Assembly: GCA_002917075.1 (NCBI GenBank)
Contig: NTMA01000142.1
Span: forward strand, 1 to 64,000
Origin: Hawksworthiomyces lignivorus
Lineage: Eukaryota > Ascomycota > Sordariomycetes > Ophiostomatales > Ophiostomataceae
Length of the DNA stretch: 64,000 bases
Direction: 5' to 3'
How positions within the stretch are numbered: position 1 is the first letter of the stretch; each line of letters opens with the position of its first letter. The translations under genes and the position numbers were made by a program. The notes under the pieces are model-generated. The model was not told the DNA's origin. It saw nothing but the letters and a program-made list of their open reading frames with translations, and ran no database searches. This document shows, in pieces, positions 50,476 through 61,807 of this stretch.

Positions 50476-52305
50476 TGAGTGGATGGCTAGCCATCCGGGT
50501 CTTGTTCACTTGTTGCTCACAGGGCGGAGGACGAGACAGTGCTTAGAGGGACTTATTTCTGCAGAGCCTTGGGCTAAAAATCCTGCAACATCCCAGTTGA
50601 ACTGAAGAAAGCAGAAGAGAACAAATGGCTCTTGACAGAGTCTAGTTGATGAGATAAAAATGCTGGAAGAAAGACCAGAGAAGAGAGTCTCCCACGGCTC
50701 TGGTCATAACCTCTTGCGCCGCTACCTGGTTGTGAGATTTACATCTGAACAGGAATGAACTGGTCGGCTGCGGTAATAAAGGAAGAAAATTGTGTTTTCA
50801 ACGGTAAAGGAAGATAATGAGTGACTGACTTGACATGAAAACGCAAATATTATTAAAATCTGAAAAAAAGTAGATGAGATTTAATGGGATCAAAGAGAGA
50901 GTACGGAAAGGAAACATCCGAGTATCAAGCGAGCGAGAAGAAGACACAGCGCGAAGAAGCTTGTAATCATGAAAAGCGAAGAGATGAAGCAGAGCAGAAA
51001 GGAGCGTAACGCAAATAAAACATACTAGCGAACTTTAAGGTCTCAGCATGATGAAGCGTGCAAATAAGAAAAACAACTTCCTCCCAAGCTTTTTTCTCTA
51101 CTGGCACTCCTTCCACGCCATATTCATCTGTATCTTGTATAAATGTGGGTTGGAGAAATTTCCTTTCCCTGGCGTGACCAAGCGCTTGAATGGCCCTCAT
51201 GGCAAGAGGCGATTCCCAGAGTAGACCATCTGTAGCCGCTGTCTACACCGAAACATCAGAGAAATCAAGAGACCGAAATACAAGGGGCTGGCACCTTGCA
51301 TCATTCATTGGATGAAGCATTTCGTCTAGAGGATACCGGTATGTGTCGCGCTTCCGGCCATGACTTTTGTCGCAATGTCAGCCTTGGCTCCTAGTCATTA
51401 TGTCTGTCCCAAATTTTCCGTCCCCAGAGCCTGCTTATGGAAGTACTAGAAGGTGCAAGGGCAGCTATGGCAAGAAATGATCTCCTGGTCCTGGGTCTGA
51501 AATTTCGCCCCCAATCATGCATTACGGTCGTTGGCGAGACGCCCAAAGAAAGTAAATAAGAAAATATTGCTGATGTGAGAGTTTCGACAAATGAGAATGT
51601 GTACATCGGATGGGGAGCAGAAGCCCCTGACAGCTCCAGGGCGTCTAAATTCCTCCATCCTGGCGCTAGGAACCAAAGGATTTTTGAGGTGGGCGGTACG
51701 CTCTAACACACGTGATAACAGTGCCTTTCTGGAACATCGGTCTTCTTCAGCGACACAAAGACTTGCTTTCTGAAAATCGTGCATATTTTTATCATAGAAT
51801 AATTAAATCTAAGATGGACGATAGAAAAATAAAGGAGATAGGATCTAAGCAGCTGGTGCGGCTCTCTTTGATTGATTGCCTTCTTTGTTTCGTGGGTTGC
51901 TTGGTTTTGCTCTTGACAAAAAAAAAAATGCTGTCACTGGGCGAGGCAACAAAATGATATGAGCTTTGCTAGTCTTATTTTTCAAGGCCCCCAAGCTTTC
52001 TCCTGTGACAATGCATGTACCTCAGGAACCGCCCTCTTTTTGTTTTGCTCATATGCAACTACGAGGCCGCTGATCCTCCCAACAAGAGATTTTTGCACAT
52101 TTAGACTCTGATTTGTGTGGTATCATGTTTCACATATTCTGTTTCCCGCGCCGCTACATCTCTCAAGGTGTGACTGTCGACTTCCCAGTTCTGCCCTCCT
52201 TATTGTGGCACTGCTATCCTTAGCAGCCCGCCAGTTGAGACCGACCCAGCCTTTTCTTCTCGCCACTTCGCTAGTGTTTTGTGTCTGCCGCAGCCGGTCC
52301 TCTTA
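50476..52305. other. Intergenic region between the CFEM gene and dbp5
   Basis: It should hold the CFEM gene promoter (next to 50476) and the dbp5 3' UTR (next to 52305). A possible broken gene at 50967-51377 on the minus strand is listed separately. Otherwise nothing is supported. Confidence 0.45.
50967..51377 (-). pseudogene. Possible unrecognised coding segment interrupted by one TAG
   Basis: Two stretches share one minus-strand frame: 51246-51377 (44 codons, containing KRDTYRYPLDEMLHPMNDA) and 50967-51242 (containing MRAIQALGHARERKFLQPTF and EDGLLWESP-like sequence around it). A single TAG at 51243-51245 separates them and is itself the end of a possible acceptor (GTGTAG). The translations have ordinary amino-acid composition, unlike other frames nearby, but I recognise no family and see no start. 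A 52-nt intron ending at this TAG would break the frame downstream. It may be a decayed gene, an exon pair with an unseen splice pattern, or chance. Confidence 0.25.
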
Positions 52306-53901
52306 CTACGACGAGCTGCCGACAGCAGTCGGGGCGTAGTCTGGCTGTGCCCGCGCTGATTTCAGGATGTTTCGAATTTTCTTCTCCGTCTCCTCCCAGT
52401 CGTCTGGGCTCAGCTGAATCAGGTCGATGCCGTAATGGTTGGCAATGTCAGACAAGGCGTTGAAGCTCTTGCGGTCGTACACAAAGCTGATACTGACGCC
52501 CACGCGACCGAACCGGCCTGTGCGGCCAATCCGGTGGAGATACGTCTCCGCATCGGGCTCGCGGTCGCCGGCGCCCTTCATCGGGATGTCGTAGTTGATC
52601 ACCATGGAGACGCTGGACACGTCAATTCCGCGCGCAAGCACGTTTGTGGTGATGAGCACCTTGGATTTGCCCGTCCGGAAATCATTCAGCAGGGCGTCGC
52701 GGCTCTCGCCCTCGTAGGCGCCGTGCAGCGCCGCGATACGATGGCCGTCTGCCTCCATGCGCCGCTGAATTTCGGTGGCGCTCTGCCGAGTCTGGAGAGG
52801 CTGCGATTAGCATGCAGGCTGTAGCTCGATAAAACAGCGGAATGATACTTGCCTTGACGAAGATGACTGAGGAGCCGATGGTCATGAGGCCATATAGCTT
52901 GCAGAGGACGTCGTACTTTTCGTTTTCGGAGGGGCAATCCATGTACATCTGCGAGATGCCGCGGACGGTCATTTCCTGCTGGCGCAGCCGCATCTGGTTG
53001 GCGTTAGGCGCGAACTTCTCGGCGTAACGCATGACCTTGTCGGGGAAGGTGGCGGAGAAGAGCAGGACCTGGATGTCCCTGGGCAGCTTGTCTTTGACAC
53101 GCACGCACTGTTCGCCCAGCCCCTGCTGGTCCAGCATGTTGTCGGCCTCGTCGATAACGAGGATCTTTAGGTGCGACGGGTCGAGCTGCTTGCGCCGCAT
53201 CAGGTCCATGACGGTACCGGGCGTGCCGACCACGACGTTGGCCTGCACGGGGCTGCCGCGCTCGATAGCCCCTGGGATGGCAGCAGCCACGGTCAGGCCT
53301 TCGCAGAACTGGCCGATGGATTTTATCACTGACTCGATCTGGCGGGCCAGCTCGCGGCTGGGGGCTAGTGCGAGCGCCTGGGGGACTGTAGGCTGCTCAA
53401 AGTCGACGCGGGAGAGCAGTGTGACGACAAAAGCTGCCGTCTTGCCCGTACCGGATTGAGACTGAGCGATCATGTTGCGGGGCGGGTCGGATAGCATCAA
53501 GGGCAGAGCGCGCTCCTGGATCTTGGACGGCTTCTTGAAGGCCAGCGCGAAGAGGCCTTCCACAATGGATTTCTTTCTGGAGAAGGACAAGAAGAAGATA
53601 TATTAGAAAAAAAAAAACGGAATGGACATGGGTCGAGCTGAGAGGCTAAAGAGGGCGGGCATCTGCCATCTTACAATCCAAGCTCTTCAAACGACGAGAC
53701 AGAAGACAGAGGGTTGTCTGAATCGCCCTGCAGGTCGCTCAACTTCACCTCGACGTCGTAGGTCGATTCAAAGAGGCCGGTTCCTGCGCCAGGCGTCTCT
53801 GCTGCTCCGTCGGCTTGAGTAGGTTTTTCGCCAGCTTGATCGGCCGGAGCGTCTGCCGCCGGAGCCCCGGGCCGAGTTATGCGGCTTGCTAAATCTGCCA
53901 T
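52306..53901 (-). CDS. dbp5: DEAD-box ATP-dependent RNA helicase Dbp5
   Basis: Remodels exported mRNPs at the cytoplasmic face of the nuclear pore, with Gle1 and Nup159. Exons: 53675-53901, 52853-53576, 52306-52791, giving 478 aa, the usual length. The N-terminus [11 protein letters not shown] is the conserved start; a Pro/Ala-rich segment follows. Core motifs in order: FKKPSKIQ (Q motif), [10 protein letters not shown] (I), APSRELARQ (Ia), TPGTVMDL (Ib), VIDEADNML (II), SATF (III), [12 protein letters not shown] (V) and [11 protein letters not shown] (VI). The C-terminal [20 protein letters not shown] is typical of Dbp5/DDX19. The second intron starts with GC (AAG|GCAAGT) and ends CCAG; only this joins the conserved SVIFVK-TRQSA in frame, so it is a GC-AG intron. 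Confidence 0.96.
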
Positions 53902-55015
53902 TGCGGCTGCGGCTGAATAAGGGCGTAGAAGGCCGTCGTTCAGTTGCGCACTCTGCAAAATGGAAGATGGAGGTCAGCAAGCTAGCTGAAGCCGTGCAAC
54001 ATGATGCGTGCATTCAGCAGAAAGAGTGGGGAGCAGGAGGACATACAGCAAGCGATATTGCAATCGCAATCGCTCAAGACGTCTGGTCGTACGTGGGGAG
54101 CCAAGGAAGCTCTTTAAGAGAATAAAAAAGACGAGTGAAGTACTCCCGAGAGTTTAAGGCAGAAGTCGGCGTTGGATGTGTAGCAAACGCTGGAAACACA
54201 TGAAAGGTGGGGTGAAGTCTAATTTTGACCGGTCCCAGAGCTTGCCAGAAAGATCTTCAGCAGAGGGACAGCACAGAGCTCCCCTGAGAGAAGCAAGGCG
54301 GTGTATATGGGCAGAATAGCAGGAGTGTCTGGGGATTACGGCCACAGCGGACAGTGAACTTAGCCCTAGAACATTGGCGCACCTTGCCGGGCATCTCTGT
54401 GTAATACATGTAAGCATGCACCTTAAGGCTCACTGGCATGGCATGCGTTGGCGTGGCTCCTGTTGTCTTGGGGACCATCACTCTTGTTGCTTTACATTCA
54501 CATATATTCCTGAGACCTCTTTTGTTTTCCGCTGTATGCTTCTGGAGTGTTTTGTAATCTGCAGCTCGTCGTTAGCAGGCATTCTCTCTCGTCTCCGCTC
54601 AGCGTGTCGAACTTGTACATACATACATACAGTATTTGCCCCTTATCACCAGCGCATCGGAGCTATTTCCAATATGAGTGCAGGGCAACTGAGGGGTTGT
54701 GCTAGTGCTCCGTATACGAGTGCCTGTACAGCCTACAGACGCGTACGCATGCGGGCGTCTCGGCTGAGGGGGCTCAATTAAATCTAGTAAATAAAACCAA
54801 CTGGGGGCCACTTTTCACCCCCGCGTATAGGGTCTACTCCACCTTCGGTGTCGAAACCGCTGAGGCGCAAGGAAAATTCCCACGAACCGCCTCCTGACCA
54901 TGCCATTCCTCTGAATGGTCCTGCCTGCTGTCGACACCCGTATGTGACTTGCGCAGCGTCCGACTGACGGCACGATCGCCACGAGGCAAAAGGCGCTCCC
55001 CTGATTTCTTTCGAT
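53902..55015. promoter_or_regulatory. Divergent promoter region between dbp5 and bzz1
   Basis: About 1.1 kb with no gene-like frame. A TACA-type tetranucleotide repeat lies at 54616-54632. The large minus-strand frame that enters from bzz1 is an antisense shadow. Confidence 0.45.
54616..54632. repeat. (TACA)n microsatellite
   Basis: About four tandem TACA units in the dbp5-bzz1 divergent region. Confidence 0.85.
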
Positions 55016-57453
55016 ATGGACAGCTCACCGACGTTTGGGTCCGAACTGAAGGTGAGTCTTGCAGACATGGAGCCGGAGCCGCATTTTGCCCTGCTTCCCC
55101 GCCCGTCGTCGTCGCCGCTGCTGACCGGCTCTCCCAGGACGGTTTCAAACCGGCCAATGTCTGGGTCACGAATGGCATAGCCTGGCTCGACGACATCCAG
55201 CAGTTCTACCGCGAGCGCAGCACCATCGAGAAGGAATACAGCGCCAAGCTCAAGGCGCTCGCCAAAAAGTATTTCGAGAAGAAGACTAAAAAGTCGTCGG
55301 TGCTCAGCGTCGGCGAGACCCCGGCCATGACGCCGGGGTCCCTGGAGAGCGCCTCCCTGACGACCTGGACCACCCAGCTGACGACGCTCGAGGCCCGCGC
55401 CGACGAGCACGACCGCTTCGGGAACGACCTCATCAACAAGGTGGCCATGCCGCTGCAGACGCTGGCCACGCGGTTTGAGGAGCTGCGGAAGCGCCACGCC
55501 GACTACGCTGACAAGATCGAGCGCGAGCGCGACGCCTCGTACGCCGAGCTGCGCAAGGTGAAGACCAAGTACGACGCGGCCTGCCAGGAGGTCGAGAGCC
55601 GGCGGAAGAAGACGGAGTCGGGCTTCGGCCAGGCGAAGGCGCAGAGCGCCTACCAGCAGCAGATCATCGAGATGAACAACGTCAAGAACACGTACCTGAT
55701 CGCCATCAACGTGACGAACAAGCAGAAAGAGCGCTACTACCACGAATACGTCCCCGAGCTGCTCGACTCCCTGCAGGATCTGGCCGAGTTCCGGACCCTG
55801 CGACTGAACGCCCTCTGGACGCTGGGCTCGCAGCTCGAGGCGGCGATGCTGCAGCAGAGCAGCGGCATCATCGACCGCCAGACGCAGGAAATCGCCCGCA
55901 ATCTCCCGCAGCTCGACTCCATGATGTACATGCGCCACAACGTGGTCACGAACGGCTGGCAGGAGCCGTCGGATAAGGTGTTCGAGCCCAGCCCCGTATG
56001 GCACGACGACGGCGCAATGGTGGTCGACGAGAACGCCAAGATCTTCTTGCGGAATCTGCTCAACAAGTCCAAGGGCCAGCTGGGCGATCTGCGGCGCGAG
56101 GTGGACAAGAAGCGCCGGGAAGTGGACGCCATCAAGCGGCTCAAGGAAAAGATACGCGACGGGACCGAAAAGCAGCGCGACGAAGTCGTCACCGTCAGCC
56201 AGATGTTCTCCGCGCAGGAGGAGCTGCATCAGGTCGAGCGGCTGCGGATCACGGCTGAAGTGGAGACGTCTACGATTACGGCAGTGGTGGGGGATGTCAC
56301 GCTCGGGGCGCGCAATCACAATTTCAAATCGCAGACATTCAAGATCCCAACCAACTGCGACCTCTGCGGCGAACGCATTTGGGGCCTCTCGGCAAAAGGC
56401 TTCGACTGCCGCGACTGCGGATACACCTGCCACAGCAAATGCGAGATGAAGGTGCCGGCAGAGTGCCCGGGAGAGCAGAGCAAGGAAGAGAGAAAAAAGC
56501 TAAAGCAGGAGCGGCAAGACGCGGCAAATGCTCTCTTGAAGTCGGCGACGTCCGGGAATGGTGTCGGCGGCACGCAGCCCGGAGGCAGCACTACGGAGCT
56601 CCCTAAGCTGAGCCGCTCAAATACGATGAACTCACTGAGCTCCGGCTATGCTACTAGCGCCCACCGGTCTATCTCCGGGGCGCGATCGCCCACGGCGACA
56701 GACGACGGTCCAGTGGCAGAGCTTCCGGCATCAACTACTAGTCCCCGGAATACAGCAGCAGCGACAAGTGCTGGCGCAGCTCGCAAGAACCGGATCATGG
56801 CCCCCCCCCCGGTGGCATATATCAACGAACTGCCAGGAAGTACGCCAGGGGGAGAGGGACACGCTGAACAGCAGAAGGGAAAAATGCTCTACACATTTGA
56901 CGCGAATGGGGAAGGGGAGCTCTCCGTTCCTGAAGGGCGCGAGATTATAATTCTCGAGCCAGATAGTAAGCCGCGGCACCTGCACCTACGTTGAGCAAAG
57001 TTCCTTCTAATGTTTTTCTCTACTAACATGGCCCCTGCAGACGGTTCTGGCTGGATTAAAGTAAGAGCAGGCTACAAAGAAGGCTTGGTGCCGACATCAT
57101 ACGTGGAGATTGGGCCAGCGACGCCAGTGGCGATGGCCCCCCAAAATACGGGGCAGTCTGTCACGCGACCCGAGTCGACATATTCCAATAGCGGCTCATC
57201 AGTAGGGACCAACAACACGGCAGGGACAGGAGCGAAGAAGAAGGGGCCGGCGGTGGCTCCCCGGCGAGGAGCTAAGAAACTGAGGTACGTTGAGGCGCTG
57301 TATGCATATACGGCGCAGAGCGATGCGGAGCACAGCATGGAGGAGGGAGAACGGTTCGTGCTTGTTAAAGAAGACCCGGGCGATGGGTGGGCGGAGGTGG
57401 AAAAGGGCGGAGTGACGAAGAGCGTGCCGGCGAGCTACGTGCAGGGAGTTTAA
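55016..57453 (+). CDS. bzz1: F-BAR/C1/SH3 actin-regulating protein Bzz1
   Basis: Membrane-curving adaptor at cortical actin patches that works with Las17/WASP in endocytosis. Exons: 55016-55051 (36 nt), 55138-56965, 57041-57453, giving 758 aa. An F-BAR domain occupies about residues 5-270 (FGSELKDGFKPANVWVTNG, FYRERSTIEKEYSAKLKALAKKY, YVPELLDSLQDLAEFRTLRL), with coiled coil to about 395. A C1 zinc finger follows at about 405-455 (HNFKSQTFKIPTNCDLCGE...CRDCGYTCHSKCEMKVPAEC). Two SH3 domains are at about 594-650 (YTFDANGEGELSVPEG...WIKV...GLVPTSYVE) and 700-758 (ALYAYTAQSDAEHSMEEGE...SVPASYV). A Ser/Thr-rich linker lies between C1 and SH3-1. Intron 2 splits the first SH3 domain. The coding strand is very GC-rich, which opens a 549-codon antisense frame. 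Confidence 0.96.
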
Positions 57454-58972
57454 GAAGCAGACGCGCTGGCTTTGCTCTCTCCCTGACTCTGCTGTATTCC
57501 CTCACCCTGTTTGAAAGTCGCGTACATGTGGATAGACTGGGGTCTGTCAGTGCTGACCCTTTCTTATCCCTCGCTTTTCGTGGCTCGTACATTTTGTATA
57601 TATCCCTTATGACGGGCACTTTATTTGGCACGGGCGGCATTGTGAGGCATTCTGTGGCGTCTGTATAAATACGTATATTCGAAGATAGAAGCTCAAACAG
57701 CAAGACGAGGCTATCCTATTTGAAAATTTGACCTATGCTTAGAAAAGAAGGAGCACGAAATTTAAAGTGGGTAGCGTCTGAGGTGGTGGTGTTTCTTGTT
57801 ACATTGGGATAATGAGCAGCGGAGTACTCCGTACTCTTCGAATTTAGACTTTGACCATCTTATTAGCACGGCTAGGTAGACTGCGAAGCATTTAAGTCTT
57901 CAAAGACTTGTGAAGACTCATCGCCTTCTCCGTATGCGGAGAGAAGTTATTATTTCAGTCCTCGTGCCTAGTGGGCAGGGCTGTCCTGCTAGAATTTAAA
58001 GTCGTTTGGTTCGGGTGGAAGTCGATTCACCGGCCAATCACCGAAAAGTGTCGCGCTCTTCTCCGTACCAGAACTCCGTATTCCCTCCGTATTCCCTCTC
58101 CCTCCGTCCTCTAAACGCTAACTGCATCGTACGACTGTGGGGAAACTAACCCGCACCACGCTAGGCGCGTTGTGGCTACTGGAAGGCCTTGCTCGCGTTT
58201 CACTTACAGGCGGCAGAAAGGATGTCGAAGGCGCATTTCACCATCCTCTGGTCTGTGAGGTCATTGCCAAGTAAAGCGAGGTTGTGTGCGAGTGTGTGTA
58301 ATTTCCTCGGCTTGAATGTAAGGCAGCCCTGGGACATTACGAGTATTGTATGGCACGTATGAGTGGAATTCAGAACAACCAAGGCCTATTATGTGGCAAA
58401 GTATGAGTACGACACACTCCTTTATTTATCAAAGCCGATGAAGTGGCACTGCCAGCGAAGGCGCCGAGGCGCCTAAAAATATTTTGCGCCGAGATTTTGG
58501 CTCCACCCTTTTAGTATGTCACGTGGGCGTGGATTCACATGTATTGTGTTTTATGCCTTTTGCGCCCCAGTTATCCACGTTTGCTGCCGATTCTCGCCGA
58601 GAACATTTCGGAAGCCAAACCCGCGATCTGATTCTGCCCCCTAAAAATGTGATAAAAAAAGATTCTTCTCTTCAGATTTCTTCTTCCTGATTATTGTTGC
58701 ACTTATGTCTCCAAATACCAAAGAAACCAGTTGCACATATTTCGTTCAGCATTGCTCAGACCGAATCTAGACATCGTTTCCCTTACTTTTCTTTTTTCGC
58801 TCGCGTCTTTGCGCCGTCCTTGCTGTCACGGCTTGGAGTGGAGAGAATATTTTCTGAATAGGCATCGACGTGCGTTTCCTACCTTTAGCCCTTTCTCTGC
58901 TTTCTTCTGTAGCTAACGAAAGCGCTCTTAAGCAGATCGACCGATATCAAGTTCTAGCATCGAGCAGACAAG
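57454..58972. other. Intergenic region with motif copies
   Basis: It holds the bzz1 3' UTR and the upstream region of the small gene at 58973. One exact dispersed motif lies at 57824-57833. A cluster of CTCCGTA near-copies lies at about 58060-58110, including CTCCGTATTCC in tandem. Frames are short and unconvincing. Confidence 0.5.
57824..57833 (+). repeat. Dispersed motif GTACTCCGTA, copy 7
   Basis: Exact 10-mer; its left part forms the palindrome GGAGTACTCC at 57821-57830. Intergenic. Confidence 0.8.
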
Positions 58973-59215
58973 ATGTTTATTACCCGAGCGATTTCCGTGA
59001 CGAATTTTGTTGTTGCCAGCTCGGCATTAGGGTTCCAGGTGTGCGTCCTATACCCATGGCATAAACAACTCGACGATGACTTCGAAGCACTGAAGAAGGA
59101 ACATTTGCGAGTGCTGAGCGCCGTCAAGAGCACCGGCAGCGGCAGCGGACCCACTATCGAGAAGCCGAAGGGAATTAAAGAGAAACTTGGCGATCTGTAC
59201 GCGTGGAAGTCATGA
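58973..59215 (+). CDS. Small single-pass membrane protein, probably mitochondrial (80 aa)
   Basis: A single exon encodes 80 aa. I do not recognise a named family. The first ten residues (MFITRAISVT) carry one Arg and no acid, then a hydrophobic stretch (NFVVASSALGFQVCVLY) could span a membrane. It ends in YPWHKQLDDDFEALKKEHLRVLSAV, an amphipathic, charged helix. A Ser/Gly segment and a Lys-rich end follow (KPKGIKEKLGDLYAWKS). The arrangement (short positively charged N-terminus, one TM, coiled-coil helix) resembles small mitochondrial inner-membrane proteins. The ATG follows a pyrimidine-rich leader, and the frame reads like a real protein. It may be a lineage-conserved gene of unknown function; location is inference. 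Confidence 0.7.
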   Translation: MFITRAISVTNFVVASSALGFQVCVLYPWHKQLDDDFEALKKEHLRVLSAVKSTGSGSGPTIEKPKGIKEKLGDLYAWKS

Positions 59216-61807
59216 GGGGATAAAGTTATACCTAAGTTTGCGCTTGCATCTTTTTCTATTTTGCGCAGGCGAACGGAGCGATCCACATAGAATTCAGGTT
59301 GATTGTGTATGTTACATTTTATTCCAAAAATTTAGAAGCGAGAATTTGATTTACATATTGCATTGACTGGCGAAGCGCGGACTGTCTGTCGCAACTGGTT
59401 TAAAGTGCATCTGGTCCTGGTGCTCAAACCAACCTATTCACCTCATGACATTAGATGATGTCTGGACGAGTGAAAACTTGACTTTAGGCCATGGCGAAAG
59501 CTCTGTTTGGGCCACGAACTTGTGCGATCAGCCCCATTCGCGCGTCATTAGAGATTCGGCTTTCCAGCGATTCTCTCAATATACCTACGCGGACAGAGCA
59601 GAGTGCTTTTGTCGACAAACCCACTTCTAGAACGGGACTGTAGAACAGACAACTGATAGCTGCGTCCACGGATTGAGCTTTTACTTTTTAGAAAGTCTTT
59701 AATCGAGAAAGACCGAGAAGCAGCAGAAAGGAATTACTAATAAACAGTGCTCTGAGATTTGCATCTCTGTTCCTGAATTATTGTTGTCCATAGAATTGGC
59801 AGATTCTTCTTACCGTCTGCGTCTCAACCTGTCTTGCCCGTCGCATATCCACATCAACTGAACTGCGTATCGTAAACGAACCTGAACTCTTAAATTGTTG
59901 GATACGCAGAGTGTGGCTGTGTTTTCATTCTCCAGTACATTCTCTTAGTCTCTTTACCACCCAGTATCGCTGTAGGAAAGCAAAATCTGACATCCCGGAC
60001 ATGATTTCTTGCGCGGATGTCGCAAAAGATTTTCTACTAACTTGATGTGTGCCTTGCTGTTCGCTACCATCGTTACGAGTCTGAAATTCTCGGGAGGTCA
60101 GCATCTGCGAATTCTGTATCGATGCGCGTAGACGAATGACCGGCGCGGCCAGTCAGTATTGATTTCATGCCGAAGGCATTTGTTCCGTCGCATTTAGGAT
60201 GAGGACCAATACCGCGTTTTGCTGCAATTCCGAGATGCGTTTGCGGAATCCTGTAGTACGGCTTCAGAGGATTGGAATCCGGTGACCAAAGGTCAACAGA
60301 AAATGACACTGAGAGAGCAAGCTGTATCCCCTGTGGCTTTGATATAAGTGCGTATCAAGGTTTATGTAGGCAAGATCCAGCTTCGGCATAAAAATTGAGC
60401 CTCAGTTAACGCGGTATTTGTACTCCGTAGAAGTGTTGATAATAAGTCCGCTAATACCCTGCACTTGGGCTAGCTTCTCTGATTCACAAGGTTACTTACC
60501 AAATAAGTTAATTAAGCATATGGAGTTTGGTACAAGCATCTTGCATTGGAACATGTATAAACCCCTCTACAAAGCTCTTTCGTCCCTGTTTCACGTTCAT
60601 TTTGATGCAGGAAAAGAAAATAATCCAAAACCGGTTTGTTGTTGCAGACGCCCAAAAAATAATCTGCCGTGTGGAGACGCAATGCCCCTCATTCCGGACC
60701 ATATCCCTTTCAAACCCCTGACACCTGCACATCGTGCTAAGCCAATCGTCGATCGTCCTTTCCGGAGTGCTAAAATAGTGACTTCCGCCCCTGGTTCTGA
60801 TGAAATGGTTGGCGATTCCCACCTTGGCGATCTACTTAAACTTATTATCAGTACTTGTATACGAGAAACCTGTGGGAGACGTGCAATCGAAGCAAATTTC
60901 GTCTACAATTCGTACAGTGTTAACTTGCTAGAGCTCGAAGGTCGAAGCTTCGTCGCTTTTGCTGATATGTGTACATGTTCATCTGTGGTGATGGTGTTGC
61001 TCATGTGTGCCTGAGCAACGGGTTTATATCGCACAGAGCAAAGCTCAACTAGAGAGCATGCCAATCTACGCGTGACAACCTTGCTCCTGCGTTTTAATGC
61101 GTCTTCTGCGTAGCGTGCCAAGTAAGGTCCGGCCCAATTCTTGTTTTCTTTTCCGCTTCACTGTCCTCGTATTACTATACTCGCGCTTTGCGTACTTTCT
61201 CTCCATGTTCTGGTTCTAAAATTGTCCGTCCCTTCCCAGCTGTGGCAAATTGACCCAAGACTTGCGTTGGACTTCCGTGACGTCCTTTCCCTGCGACTTT
61301 TGTTTCACCCTACAGTCTCCTTCTTTTCCTCTCCTGTCTTCTTGTCACTCAATCCTCTTTTTCCTCCTTTTTGTCTAATATTCCTGTTTTGTTTCCCCTG
61401 ACATATTTTTGAGTCCATTCTTTCGACTATCGTTACTTCTCTTTTGCTTCTCTTTCTCTTCATTGTCTCTCGCTTGTTCTTGCAACTTCCATGGCCAAGG
61501 ACGTCTAGGTACTCGAAAAACAGCCTGGACGAAGACCGGTCATTCCTCTTCTTACATTCGCTTTTTGATCAGCAGTACGCGCTGTCGCGCTTGCACGCTA
61601 TTATCACTCGAGCTGTCTTGCATTCCTCGTGCTACGCGTTCCTTCGCAGCTTTGTCGCAAACAGCCAGCTTTTCTCACCTTCACTTACTGTCAGATCTTT
61701 TGACCTTCCTAGTCCTCACCTTCTCGTGTTGATATCTACTTCGTCTATCAGCTGCGTAGTAGCTTTATTGGAGAACTTTCGTTGCAAATCATTCAGCGTT
61801 TCCAACA
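59216..61807. promoter_or_regulatory. Intergenic region upstream of the GH72 gene
   Basis: From about 61130 to 61800 the + strand is strongly pyrimidine-rich (CTTTTCCTC-type runs), a typical leader and promoter for a highly expressed fungal gene. A plus-strand frame at 60418-61014 (163 codons from its first ATG) has no recognisable domain and is not called. One exact dispersed motif lies at 60420-60429. From 59216 to about 60400 I see nothing. Confidence 0.45.
60420..60429 (+). repeat. Dispersed motif GTACTCCGTA, copy 8
   Basis: Exact 10-mer about 1.4 kb upstream of the GH72 start codon. Intergenic. Confidence 0.8.

Noticed and set aside
54784..56433. 549-codon open frame on the minus strand
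   Set aside because: It lies antisense to bzz1, whose F-BAR and C1 domains are certain. The translation is Leu/Val/Arg-rich, as expected from the opposite strand of GC-rich codons.
60418..61014. Plus-strand frame of about 163 codons from its first ATG
   Set aside because: No domain, no good leader, mixed composition. Kept as noncoding until transcript or homolog support exists.
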